A stretch of 64,000 nt of DNA, taken from Bacteroidia bacterium. Its GTDB lineage: Bacteria; Bacteroidota; Bacteroidia; Flavobacteriales_D; Cryomorphaceae. Numbering within the stretch: position 1 is the stretch's first letter; each line of letters starts with the position of its first letter. Shown piece after piece: positions 18,131-26,452 of this stretch. Under the pieces are notes generated by a model that did not search any database, was not told the origin of the DNA, and saw only the letters and a program-made list of their open reading frames with translations. The stretch covers positions 124,001 through 188,000 of the forward strand of contig JAUICL010000002.1 of NCBI GenBank assembly GCA_030427905.1. The letters are read 5' to 3'. Position numbers and translations under genes: made by a program.

Positions 18131-18701
18131 CTTGAAAAAATACAAGATCGTACTCGGAAGTCAGTCGCCGCGTAGAAGAGAGTTGTTGGCTGGGATGGAT
18201 ATCGAATTTGAATCGCGTGTGAGCGATGCCGATGAATCTTTCGACCCCAAGATGCCGATGACCGAGATTCCAGAATTTCTGGCTCTGCAAAAGGCGAAGG
18301 CCCTCGAGTCGGGTCTGAGCGAAGATGAACTCCTGATTACATCCGATACCATCGTTTGTCTGGATGGGAAGATCTACAACAAACCAGAATCTGAAGAAGA
18401 AGCAGTAGGCATGCTCACCGAATTAGCTGGAAAAACCCATACGGTAATTACCGGCGTGTGCATCAAAACGGCCCATGAAGAGCGCGTGTTTCACGATTCT
18501 ACGGAAGTGACATTTACACCGCTTACGCAAGATGAGATTCTAAATTATATCCGGAAATGCCAACCTTACGACAAGGCCGGTTCATACGGAATCCAAGAGT
18601 GGTTGGGGTATGCGGCCATTGATCGCATTAACGGATCGTTTTACACTGTGATGGGGCTGCCGACTCAAAAACTGTATCAAGAACTCAAAAAGATCAAGTG
18701 A
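18117..18701 (+). CDS. maf: Maf-type nucleoside triphosphate pyrophosphatase
   Basis: 194 residues from the ATG at 18117, inside the end of the UbiA gene. Maf proteins hydrolyse dTTP/UTP and modified pyrimidine triphosphates to monophosphates and are linked to septum formation. Signatures are LGSQSPRRRELL at the start, the conserved Glu in DADESF, the SDTIVCLDG segment, and YDKAGSYGIQEW near the end. Its stop TGA shares the A with the ATG of bshB1 (TGATG), indicating translational coupling. Confidence 0.93.
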   Translation: MLLDNLKKYKIVLGSQSPRRRELLAGMDIEFESRVSDADESFDPKMPMTEIPEFLALQKAKALESGLSEDELLITSDTIVCLDGKIYNKPESEEEAVGMLTELAGKTHTVITGVCIKTAHEERVFHDSTEVTFTPLTQDEILNYIRKCQPYDKAGSYGIQEWLGYAAIDRINGSFYTVMGLPTQKLYQELKKIK

Positions 18702-19423
18702 TGAAGCTCGATATTTTAGCCATAGCTGCCCACCCCGACGATGTGGAACTCGCTGCAGGGGGAACGCTCAGAAAAGCGATTCTTGCTGGAAAAAAAGTAG
18801 GGATTTTGGATCTGACCCAAGGTGAAATGGGCACGCGTGGAACTCCTGAAATCAGAGCTGAAGAAGCTGCGGCTGCCGCCGAGATTCTTGGTCTATCGAT
18901 GAGAGATTGCGTCGGATTGCCTGACGGGTTTTTGGAAAATTCGAAGGAGCAGCAGATGGCCATCATTCCATTTATCCGAAAGTATCAGCCTACCATTGTA
19001 CTCACCAATGCACTAGACGACCGACATCCAGATCATGGAAAAGGATCAAAGCTCGTATCCGATGCCTGTTTTTTGGCTGGATTGAGAGCCTTGCCTACCT
19101 ATGATAGCGACGGCAACGACCAAGATGCCTGGCGTCCCGACTATGTTTACCACTTCATACAAGACCGCTATATCCAGCCCGACTTCATCGTGGATGTCAC
19201 AGACGTGTGGGATGATAAAATGAAGTCGATTTTGGCTTACAAGAGCCAGTTTCACGCGGATGAAAATTCCGATGAGCCCGACACACCCATTTCCACTCCC
19301 GATTTCGTTGAGTTTCTAGATGCTCGGGGCAGAGAGTTTGGTCGGAATATCCGTACCACATACGGCGAAGGATTTAACGTGGAGCGCCCGCTAGGAGTGC
19401 GCTCGCTAGATGATTTGATTTAG
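18701..19423 (+). CDS. bshB1: Bacillithiol biosynthesis deacetylase BshB1
   Basis: 240 residues of the PIG-L/LmbE zinc deacetylase family. It removes the acetyl group of GlcNAc-malate, the second step of bacillithiol synthesis, or acts on bacillithiol-S conjugates. The zinc motif AHPDDVELAAGGTL (the HPDD core) and the second metal/catalytic segment DRHPDHGKGS are clear. The ending RTTYGEGFNVERPLGV is typical of the BshB1 branch. It is the last gene of the overlapping run that begins upstream with the ccm genes. Confidence 0.93.
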   Translation: MKLDILAIAAHPDDVELAAGGTLRKAILAGKKVGILDLTQGEMGTRGTPEIRAEEAAAAAEILGLSMRDCVGLPDGFLENSKEQQMAIIPFIRKYQPTIVLTNALDDRHPDHGKGSKLVSDACFLAGLRALPTYDSDGNDQDAWRPDYVYHFIQDRYIQPDFIVDVTDVWDDKMKSILAYKSQFHADENSDEPDTPISTPDFVEFLDARGREFGRNIRTTYGEGFNVERPLGVRSLDDLI

Positions 19424-19536
19424 GCTGTCATTTCCCTCATTTATCCGCTGAAGTTTTAGCATAAGCGGACTTATCCGCCGTAGTCATACGTAGGCGGAAT
19501 TCCGAACTCCCCACTCGCCATTCCAAACTACTCATG

Positions 19537-19576
19537 CTGACGCTCCCGCTGGTCGGTCACCACTGCTTTGCAGCTC
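19537..19576 (+). repeat. ~40-bp interspersed repeat R40, copy near bshB1/copA junction
   Basis: The unit runs CTGACGCTCC...GGTCGGTCACCACTGCT...GCAGCTC. Related copies lie at 61431-61470 and 61476-61508 (- strand) and at 62108-62148 and 62196-62236 (+ strand). The neighbouring bases 19442-19496 hold several TCCGC/GCGGA words forming short palindromes. The 170-bp spacer between the converging bshB1 and copA contains nothing else. Confidence 0.8.
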
Positions 19577-19593
19577 CCCACTCATCACTTCCT

Positions 19594-21690
19594 TCATTTC
19601 AACCGCTTCACCTTCAATCGAAGCGAGTTTCCGATTACCACAACATCGGAGAAAGCCATGGCAAGGGCCGCCACCATTGGGTTTAAGAAACCGAAAGCTG
19701 CGATAGGTATAGCGATTAAGTTGTACGAAAGCGCCCAGAATAGATTCTGTTTGATCGTGATATAGGTGTGTTTTGAAATCAGGTGAGCGCGTTTCAGACC
19801 GTCCATCGGATCGGATGAAAGAATAGCAATCCTCGCAGCATCACTGGCCAGAGCTGTAGCTCCTTTTGGTGAAATACCAACGTGAGCGAGAGATAGGGCA
19901 GGGCCGTCGTTTATTCCATCTCCCACCATAGCGACAAGTTCTTTCTTGGAAGCCGCTTCGATGCGATCGAGTTTTTCTTGGGGAGAAAGACTTCCTGCCC
20001 ATTTTGAAATGCCAAGTTCTTCGGCGGTGGATTTGACTTTAGAATCGCGGTCACCAGAGATGAGTTCGGTCACTACATCGGCAGAGTTGTAATACGCGAC
20101 CATTTCGCGAGCTCCTTCCAGTACTTTGTCGCGGATAAGGTAAGACGCCACAGTCACTCCATCGATTTCAAGTGCGAGATCGGCATCGGCGTTGGTGCAA
20201 CGACCAAAGCGAACTGATTCACCAGAAGCTGTTTTTGCGGTCATTCCCCGGCCTTTTTCTTCGCGGGTATCGGTGAGAGCTTCTGGGGGGAAATCACCAA
20301 ACTCTTTGAGAAAGGAACTCGCTATGGGGTGTGCTGAATGTTGTTCTATGGCGTGGATAATGGATTTGGCTCGATCGCCAATGCTGTTCTCTACTTCAAT
20401 GATTTGAAAATCACCTGAAGTTAGTGTTCCCGTTTTGTCAAACAGAATCCGCTTTACCTTGGCAAATCGCTCCAGAGTTGAGCCACCTTTGATCAGGATT
20501 CCGTTTTTGGCCGCTCTTCCCACACCAGCTACCACTGCAGTGGGGGTGGCCAGCCCCATCGCACATGGACAGGAGATCACCAGAACAGCCACTGCGTTCA
20601 TCAAAGCATGGGTAAGTCCTATTTCTCCAAAAAAATACCCGATGGTAAATGTCAGCGCAGCAATGACGAGAACAGCTGGAACAAAAACTCCACTCACCCG
20701 ATCGCCAAATTTCTGAATATCGGGTTGATCTTTTCGAGCCTTTTTTACCAGCTCGATGATCTGTTGCAGGGTCGAATCCTTAGCCGGGGCTTTGGCGATC
20801 ATCCGCAAGTTTCCATTTACGAGTGTCGTGCCCGAATAAACAGCTCTTCCTTCTTCAAGAGCGTTTGGAAGGCTCTCACCAGTGATCGCCGACTCGTTCA
20901 CTTCACCCGATCCACTTAGTACAACTCCATCAACAGGGATCTGATCTCCTTCGTTGATCTGGAGCTCATCACCCGGTTTCACGCCAGCAGGATCGGTTTC
21001 AAATATTTTCTCCGTTTTTCCAACTCGCATCACAATCCGGGCCACGTGCGCTTGCATTTTGTCAAGTGCCTGCACATTTTTAGTGGTTTGCTGCACAGAG
21101 CGGTGTTCGAGAACATTCCCCAGAAGTACTAGCGAAATAATGGTAGTAGCCGTTTCGAAGAATAAGAAATTGTGCAGTTCGGGTGTCCCGGCATGCATAT
21201 ACCACCCCACAAGGCTGTACAAAAAAGCACTGCTCGAGCCGATGAAAATTAACACGTCCATATTGGCCATTCCGGCCCTGAGTGAGCCCCATGCTGATTT
21301 TCCAAAATGTAGGATACCCAAAATGAAAACTGGAAGGGCGAGAGCGAGTTGCACCCATGGATTGTTGATCCACCAGTGGTGGGGCACAAACATGTGCATG
21401 AATAACGGAACGGAGAAGATCAGCGAGAAGATGAACTTTTTCTCAATCGAGCTCAAGCCATTTTCTACTATCGGTGAGCTATCGTCCTTTACGGTATATC
21501 CCAGCTTTTTGATCTGGGCAATCGCCTTGTCCGTTTCCCTTTCAGAAGGGGAGGAGAAGCTCACTTCACCGTCAATAAAGTTGGCGTCGGCATCATCGAA
21601 ACCGATTTGCTTTAAGGATTTAGAGATCCCCAAAGCACAATTATTGCAGGTCATTCCATCGACCTTTAAGGATACTTCTTCGCCAGTCAT
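19594..21690 (-). CDS. copA: Heavy-metal P1B-type ATPase, copper exporter
   Basis: 698 residues. One N-terminal HMA domain with the metal-binding motif MTCNNC (Cys15, Cys18), eight expected membrane helices, and the A-domain motif TGES. The transmembrane CPC (near residues 374-376) is diagnostic for Cu+/Ag+ transport. The phosphorylation site is DKTGTLT (Asp418), and GDGINDGPAL is the hinge motif. It exports cytosolic copper; in this phylum such pumps also supply copper for oxidases. The N-terminal segment between the HMA and the first helix is short. No CopZ or CueR-type regulator lies beside it, so regulation is unclear. Confidence 0.93.
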   Translation of the reverse strand: MTGEEVSLKVDGMTCNNCALGISKSLKQIGFDDADANFIDGEVSFSSPSERETDKAIAQIKKLGYTVKDDSSPIVENGLSSIEKKFIFSLIFSVPLFMHMFVPHHWWINNPWVQLALALPVFILGILHFGKSAWGSLRAGMANMDVLIFIGSSSAFLYSLVGWYMHAGTPELHNFLFFETATTIISLVLLGNVLEHRSVQQTTKNVQALDKMQAHVARIVMRVGKTEKIFETDPAGVKPGDELQINEGDQIPVDGVVLSGSGEVNESAITGESLPNALEEGRAVYSGTTLVNGNLRMIAKAPAKDSTLQQIIELVKKARKDQPDIQKFGDRVSGVFVPAVLVIAALTFTIGYFFGEIGLTHALMNAVAVLVISCPCAMGLATPTAVVAGVGRAAKNGILIKGGSTLERFAKVKRILFDKTGTLTSGDFQIIEVENSIGDRAKSIIHAIEQHSAHPIASSFLKEFGDFPPEALTDTREEKGRGMTAKTASGESVRFGRCTNADADLALEIDGVTVASYLIRDKVLEGAREMVAYYNSADVVTELISGDRDSKVKSTAEELGISKWAGSLSPQEKLDRIEAASKKELVAMVGDGINDGPALSLAHVGISPKGATALASDAARIAILSSDPMDGLKRAHLISKHTYITIKQNLFWALSYNLIAIPIAAFGFLNPMVAALAMAFSDVVVIGNSLRLKVKRLK

Positions 21691-21816
21691 TGATACAAAG
21701 GTAAGCCTCGCAGACTTATCTCTGACTGAATTTATCGATCAGACAATTGAAAAAAGTGGGGCAAAAATGTTTTCATAATAGATAGATTGATTAATTTCGC
21801 ACTCTCATTTTTACAC

Positions 21817-21891
21817 GGTGGTTGTAGCTCAGTTGGTTAGAGCATCGGATTGTGGTTCCGAGGGCCGTGGGTTCGAATCCCATCTTCCACC
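21817..21891 (+). tRNA. tRNA-His (GTG)
   Basis: Complete cloverleaf: G-1 at 21817, D arm GCTC/GAGC, anticodon arm TCGGA-TTGTGGT-TCCGA with anticodon GTG, and T arm GTGGG-TTCGAAT-CCCAT. The discriminator is C73, paired with G-1, as is typical for tRNA-His. CCA is not encoded. In the acceptor stem, positions 5-68 and 6-67 read as U-U, an unusual double mismatch. An intrinsic terminator starts 13 bases downstream. Confidence 0.95.
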
Positions 21892-22026
21892 CGACCGTTG
21901 AAAAAGCTCCGATGAAAGTCGGAGCTTTTTTTCTGCCCAAAAATTTGCGAGAGCGCGCTCTCAGGCAAATTTTTGGGCAGAAAAAACTACGATCGGCTTT
22001 TGGGCCGATCTTTTTTTCAACGGTCG
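21892..22026. repeat. Nested palindrome with three hairpins, directly after tRNA-His
   Basis: A perfect 14-bp outer inverted repeat (CGACCGTTGAAAAA at 21892-21905 and its complement at 22013-22026) encloses three hairpins. Hairpin A is AGCTCCGA/TCGGAGCT followed by T7. Hairpin B is an 18-bp perfect stem (21931-21948 with 21965-21982) with a 14-base self-complementary GAGAGCGCGCTCTC at its tip. Hairpin C is GATCGGC/GCCGATC followed by T7. The whole 135 bp could fold as a four-way cruciform. Hairpins A and C look like + strand terminators; the function of B and of the outer stem is unknown. Confidence 0.9.
21905..21932 (+). terminator. Rho-independent terminator of tRNA-His
   Basis: 8-bp stem (21905-21912 with 21919-21926) and a run of seven T (21926-21932). 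It forms the first hairpin of the larger nested palindrome. Confidence 0.85.
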
Positions 22027-22090
22027 AGTCATCCCCTCAACTGAAGTGGACTCTGCTGAATTTTTTGTTTGAACAACTACTTTGCGTGTT

Positions 22091-22930
22091 CTAGCCTCGA
22101 GCTGAAAGTAGCTCTTCAATCCTTTTAAAGATCCCTGAAAGTAAATTAGCGAAGTCTTCTTCAAACCCTAGAACTTCATGTTTTTCCTTGATCTTATCAT
22201 GGATAAATGTGGCTTGATAATCTATATTCATTACCATTTTAAAGACGGACTCTGAGTCAATTACGAATCGCGTATTTGCATCATTTACAGCGTCAACGCT
22301 AATTAACGTATCTTTTTTATTGACACTATCAATAAACGACTGGTCTATGTATCCTGCATTATGAACAAGGATGTGTCTTAGCTCCCAAGTCGACTCCATC
22401 AATTCATAAGATCCATTATCTAGAGAGTCTTTGAGATTGCCAATATGAAAATATTTGCTCAAAAATAATGTCCAATTTTGATAACCCCCTTTCAGCTTCT
22501 TCGAGATTACCTTATTGATTATCATCACTTCAATCTCATCAGATCTCTCTAGTAGTTCTTTGTATTTAAATTCACCTTCAAAAGCGCGTAAAAGATGCTG
22601 GTTCATGCCAAGAGTTTCTTTTAAAAAATTTGATAAAAACATTTCAAATACGCTGATACATGAAAGTAGAATGTGTGAATTTAAAACTTGTAAATATGGC
22701 TTGTCCTTTTCACTCTTCTTAGGATCCAGAATCCCTTTTAGAGCTTTTACTTCTACATACCCTGAATCCCAAATATTCTTGTTTTCTCCATATCTAGATT
22801 CAAAGGACTGTAGCCAGAAGCTGAGGATATTATAGATCTCAGTTTTAAATAGTAGTAAGTCACTGTTATCGGAATGCTCGAACCGTGAAATACTTCGGAC
22901 AAATCTTTTATATTGGGCGAAGCCATCCAT
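22091..22930 (-). CDS. HEPN-like hypothetical protein
   Basis: 279 residues, all-alpha in appearance, with no membrane segment or signal peptide. The C-terminal half has ELRHILVHNAGYID, where Arg185 and His190 form the R-x4-H motif of HEPN domains with the usual following Asn. HEPN proteins are often metal-independent RNases in toxin-antitoxin, abortive-infection or RNA-processing systems. The N-terminal part (residues 1-100) has no recognised motif. No antitoxin or nucleotidyltransferase partner is adjacent. The gene is AT-richer than its neighbours and sits alone next to a tRNA, both consistent with horizontal gain. Family assignment is inference from one motif. Confidence 0.65.
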   Translation of the reverse strand: MDGFAQYKRFVRSISRFEHSDNSDLLLFKTEIYNILSFWLQSFESRYGENKNIWDSGYVEVKALKGILDPKKSEKDKPYLQVLNSHILLSCISVFEMFLSNFLKETLGMNQHLLRAFEGEFKYKELLERSDEIEVMIINKVISKKLKGGYQNWTLFLSKYFHIGNLKDSLDNGSYELMESTWELRHILVHNAGYIDQSFIDSVNKKDTLISVDAVNDANTRFVIDSESVFKMVMNIDYQATFIHDKIKEKHEVLGFEEDFANLLSGIFKRIEELLSARG

Positions 22931-23441
22931 AATTTCTCACTTTTATGCCGCTTAAATTAGTCAAATATTATTGTTGATTCGCACCGCGGGGTCTACTCCT
23001 ACAGTCCTGATATCACTTCGCTAAGTTGCAACTCTGCGGAATATCCTTCAATCTTAAAACCAATTCGGGCTTATTAACGACCACGCTATACGTTGCACTA
23101 ATCGCGCGGCAGCGGAGGAGTTATTCCCATTCTGCTATGCAGTATTCTCGAAGCATAAATTCTAAACGAACGTTAAATCGGACATTTTTTAGATGGTATG
23201 CATTCCTACCATTTTCCGATTTTATCGAATTAATGGGAGCCTACATCGCCGAAGACGCTTATTTGATGTGCAAAAATTGGTAAAGTGGATCCAAAAACTT
23301 CGCAAGATTCTTTACACATTCAATTTTTGATTTCTGTTAAATCTTACTATAATTGCATAGGACTTAGGGTTAAGCACGTTGCGAAACTATTAATCCTTGG
23401 ACCTGATTAGCCTATATGTTTAGTTTGTTTAATGTTTAGCG
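22931..23441. other. AT-rich gene-free spacer
   Basis: About 570 bp separate the HEPN-like gene from usp. Short open frames (for example + strand 23026-23283 from a TTG) have no recognisable similarity, unnatural composition and no start signal, and are not called. The stretch ends in a strong + strand terminator although no + strand gene is seen, so a small transcript is possible. Confidence 0.5.
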
Positions 23442-23474
23442 AAAGGAAAGAGTCTCTCTTTCCTTTTGTTTTTT
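23442..23474 (+). terminator. Orphan + strand intrinsic terminator
   Basis: An 11-bp stem AAAGGAAAGAG/CTCTTTCCTTT (23442-23452 with 23456-23466) with a 3-base loop, followed by TGTTTTTTT. The T-run lies on the + strand side only, so it does not fit the convergent usp gene. No + strand gene precedes it. Confidence 0.65.
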
Positions 23475-23503
23475 TACAACATTTTACAAACCGAACAGAC
23501 TGT

Positions 23504-24319
23504 TTAGGCCTTCATTACAAGCACCGGAAGTGCAGCGGTCTGGATGATTTGCTGCGTAACTGATGAGTGAAACAGACCGGTGAAGAAATCGTAACTGTGA
23601 CGTACGGCAACCATCAAATCTGGCTTAAACTCTTCGATAGCTTGATTGATTCCATCCTCGACATTTTCGTTCTCCAGAATTTCAAAACTAGCGTAATCCT
23701 TCCCGATAATGCGTGCGACTTGAGATTTGTACTCTGAAAAGTCTTGATCTTTGCTTCCATCGGTAATGTGAACAAATCGAGTCTGACAGTCGAATTGATT
23801 GCAGAGCATGGCGAGTACTTCAAAAGGGGTTTCGTCTTTCGATACTTTCATATCGGTAGCGAAGAGAATCTCTTTGACCGGTTTGTAAGGAGATGTTGAT
23901 GGCACTACGAGCGTTGGTAGGTCCATATTTCTGGCAACTGCTGCCGAATTAGTTCCGAGCCATTTTTCAGAAAATCCACTAGCTCCGTGGGTTCCCATCA
24001 CAACCATATCGCTGTCCTTTTCGTTGGCGTGTCTTCTGACAACATCCACTACAGAACCGTGCTCCACCTTAAATTGAAAATCGACCTTGCTAAACAAACC
24101 ATCAGCTTCCATCCGAGTTTTGAGCTTAACCACTTCTTCTTTGGCGTTTTTCTCGAGCATCTCACTGATATCTACCATTACTGTAGATCCAGCAGAAGGC
24201 ATGCTATATGCGTGGATCACATCGATTGACCCATCGAAGGCTTTGGCAATCTCTACCGCGTGTTTTAAGGCGTTATATGCTCCGTCAGAAAAGTCAGTTG
24301 GGACGATTAATTTTCTCAT
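23504..24319 (-). CDS. Tandem universal stress protein (UspA)
   Basis: 271 residues made of two Usp domains (about 1-143 and 148-271). The first carries the ATP-binding pattern G-x2-G-x9-G-T (GTHGASGFSEKWLGT). The second lacks this pattern (AVRHSYDFFTGLFHSS), so only one nucleotide site is expected. Usp proteins act in the cytoplasm in stress survival; partners are unknown. It is transcribed on its own, with ~125 bp up to citrate synthase. Confidence 0.92.
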   Translation of the reverse strand: MRKLIVPTDFSDGAYNALKHAVEIAKAFDGSIDVIHAYSMPSAGSTVMVDISEMLEKNAKEEVVKLKTRMEADGLFSKVDFQFKVEHGSVVDVVRRHANEKDSDMVVMGTHGASGFSEKWLGTNSAAVARNMDLPTLVVPSTSPYKPVKEILFATDMKVSKDETPFEVLAMLCNQFDCQTRFVHITDGSKDQDFSEYKSQVARIIGKDYASFEILENENVEDGINQAIEEFKPDLMVAVRHSYDFFTGLFHSSVTQQIIQTAALPVLVMKA

Positions 24320-24405
24320 GTTTTCAGTTATTGGTCGGACTAAGTTCTCCTAAGTCAAAGATAGTGTCAGCCTTCTATTTGCCCAAGAATTTCAAAGTTT
24401 TCATA

Positions 24406-24437
24406 AAAAAATAAAGGCCGCTTAACAAGCGGCCTTT
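24406..24437 (-). terminator. Rho-independent terminator of gltA
   Basis: 11-bp stem (24413-24423 with 24427-24437, AAAGGCCGCTT/AAGCGGCCTTT) and, on the - strand, a following ATTTTTTTATG tract. It lies 9 bp after the gltA stop. Confidence 0.9.
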
Positions 24438-24445
24438 TCAATGAT

Positions 24446-25735
24446 TTATTCTCTGTCTTCTAGTGGAACGTAATTTCTGAGATTGGCTCCAGTGTAGATC
24501 TGACGTGGTCTTCCAATTGGCTCTCCTTTTTCGATCATCTCTTTCCACTGAGCGATCCATCCTGGAAGGCGTCCAATAGCGAAAAGCACCGTAAACATCT
24601 CTGTAGGGATACCGATTGCACGGTAAATGATACCCGAGTAGAAATCGACGTTAGGGTAGAGTCCACGCTTCACGAAGTACTCGTCCTTAAGCGCTACTTC
24701 TTCGAGTTGCTTGGCAATTTCGAGAGCTTTATCATTAACTCCCATTTTACTCAAGACTTCATCGCAAGACTTCTTAATGATAGTAGCTCTTGGGTCGAAG
24801 TTTTTGTAAACGCGGTGTCCGAAGCCCATTAGTCGGAAAGAATCGTTCTTGTCCTTGGCTTTGTCGATCCATTTTTGAAGATCGCCACCGTCCTTCATAA
24901 TCATCTCGAGCATCTCGATTACCGCCTGGTTAGCACCACCGTGTAGTGGACCCCAAAGTGCAGAAACTCCAGCTGAAATAGAAGAGTATAAGTTGGCTTG
25001 TGATGAACCAACAATTCTCACCGTACTCGTTGAACAGTTTTGCTCATGGTCGGCGTGAAGAATCAATAGTTTGTTGAGTGCATCAACTACCACTGGGTCT
25101 ATCTCGTAATCTTCACTTGGCACAGCAAACATCATGTAGAGGAAGTTCTCTACATAGTTTAGGTTGTTATCAGGATAGATGTACGGGTGCCCTTTGCTCG
25201 ACTTGTACGAAAGCGCTGCGAGAGTTGTGATTTTGGCGATCAATCGGTGGATTGTCAAATCAACGTCTTGCACCGAGCGATTCGGGTTTTGAGACTGCGG
25301 GTAGAATGTACTCATCGATGACAGCATCGAAGAAAGAATACCCATTGGGTGAGCATTCGATGGGAAGGCTTCGTAAAAGCGCTTCATATCTTCGTGAATC
25401 AGCGTGTGATTCGTGATGCTGTTTGAGAAGTAATCCATTTGCTTCTCATTAGGCAAATCGCCGTAGATGAGTGCATATGCTACTTCAAGAAAATCAGACT
25501 TTTCAGCCAGCTGTTCAATTGGGTAACCTCTGTAGCGCAAAATTCCCTTTTCTCCATCTAGAAAAGTGATGGCTGATTGGGTTGCACCCGTGTTTTTATA
25601 GCCCGGGTCAAGGGTGATCAATCCAGAGTTTGCTCTGAGTTTTGAGATGTCAATCGCGATCTCGTTTTCAGATCCTGTTACGATTGGTAGTTCGTGGGTT
25701 TCTCCATTGACAATTAGCTTCGCTGTGTCGTCCAT
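24446..25735 (-). CDS. gltA: Citrate synthase (type II)
   Basis: 429 residues, the length of the NADH-sensitive hexameric type. It condenses acetyl-CoA and oxaloacetate to citrate, entry of the TCA cycle. Catalytic segments are HADHEQNCSTSTVR (first His), GPLHGGANQAV (substrate His), and GFGHRVYKNFDPR with the conserved His-Arg. The catalytic Asp is in YPNVDFYSG. It has its own terminator, and a TATCTTCG box near 25770-25777 (one mismatch to the -7 consensus) may be its promoter. Confidence 0.97.
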   Translation of the reverse strand: MDDTAKLIVNGETHELPIVTGSENEIAIDISKLRANSGLITLDPGYKNTGATQSAITFLDGEKGILRYRGYPIEQLAEKSDFLEVAYALIYGDLPNEKQMDYFSNSITNHTLIHEDMKRFYEAFPSNAHPMGILSSMLSSMSTFYPQSQNPNRSVQDVDLTIHRLIAKITTLAALSYKSSKGHPYIYPDNNLNYVENFLYMMFAVPSEDYEIDPVVVDALNKLLILHADHEQNCSTSTVRIVGSSQANLYSSISAGVSALWGPLHGGANQAVIEMLEMIMKDGGDLQKWIDKAKDKNDSFRLMGFGHRVYKNFDPRATIIKKSCDEVLSKMGVNDKALEIAKQLEEVALKDEYFVKRGLYPNVDFYSGIIYRAIGIPTEMFTVLFAIGRLPGWIAQWKEMIEKGEPIGRPRQIYTGANLRNYVPLEDRE

Positions 25736-25812
25736 TTTTGTATCGGAAATATTTTATTGAAAATCGGCACGAAGATACTAAACTAAACGCTTTTTTCGGG
25801 ATGATTTATAGA

Positions 25813-25850
25813 ACAAAAAAAACCGGAAAATCCAAAAGGAAAATCCGGTT
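25813..25850 (-). terminator. Rho-independent terminator of the thioredoxin-like gene/POT operon
   Basis: Stem AACCGGA/TCCGGTT (25821-25827 with 25844-25850), extended by an inner TCC/GGA pair, then a T-run on the - strand (25820-25815). It closes the operon that runs from the DPP-IV gene to the thioredoxin-like gene. Confidence 0.8.
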
Positions 25851-25873
25851 AAGTATTTTCAGTATGCGGGATC

Positions 25874-26404
25874 TTAATTCTGTCCGGTATACTCTTGCCA
25901 AGTTTTTTCTTTGTAAATGTCCTCTCCAAAGAAGGTTAGGATCGGCATGATTTGCTCTGGCTTCTGAAGGCCTTGTACTGGCGCCAAAATTTGAAAATTT
26001 TCATCCATGTACACGATAGTTGGGTAGGCTATACGGCCTTGAGCAGGTGCGATAGCTTTGGTCAAATCGTGGGTGCTGTTTCGGCCTGCACGATTCGGGT
26101 CGTATCCTTCGTTTTTGTATACCGTTCCCTTAAAATCAACTGGTGTTGGACTCTCAGCATCGAATTTTATAGCGTAGTAGTTTTCGTTTACGTAGTCAAC
26201 CACTCCCTTGTCGTGAAATGTGGTTTTATTCATGATTTTACACGGACCACACCATTGCGTATATACATCGACCATTACTTTTCGTGGCTCTTCAGCCATC
26301 TTGGCTTCTACTTCGTCCCAGCTTATCCACGTAATTTCATTGGAGTGTTGTTGAGCAAAGCTTAGTAGGGGAGAGATTAGGAGTAATAGGAATAGTTTCT
26401 TCAT
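25874..26404 (-). CDS. Exported thioredoxin-fold protein (WCGPC)
   Basis: 176 residues with a clear signal peptide (KKLFLLLLISPLLSFAQQ). The thioredoxin active site WCGPCK lies at Cys52-Cys55. It is followed by a long insertion (about residues 80-125, with PNRAGRNSTHDLTKAI) before the cis-Pro segment AYPTIVYMDE. The likely role is a periplasmic thiol-disulfide oxidoreductase. It lies 48 bp after the POT transporter and may be the last gene of that operon, although a functional link is not evident. Confidence 0.87.
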   Translation of the reverse strand: MKKLFLLLLISPLLSFAQQHSNEITWISWDEVEAKMAEEPRKVMVDVYTQWCGPCKIMNKTTFHDKGVVDYVNENYYAIKFDAESPTPVDFKGTVYKNEGYDPNRAGRNSTHDLTKAIAPAQGRIAYPTIVYMDENFQILAPVQGLQKPEQIMPILTFFGEDIYKEKTWQEYTGQN

Positions 26405-26452
26405 GGTTTTTTCTTAATTGAGCATTAATCTTATGCAAAAACGATGCCTTGA

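Noticed and set aside
23070-23110. AACG...CGTT arrangement resembling an integron attC core
   Set aside because: The R'' and R' consensus bases do not fit, and there is no cassette array or integrase.
23026-23283. 85-codon + strand frame from a TTG in the 23-kb spacer
   Set aside because: No signal, no similarity, odd composition, and no ribosome-binding or promoter element close to its start.
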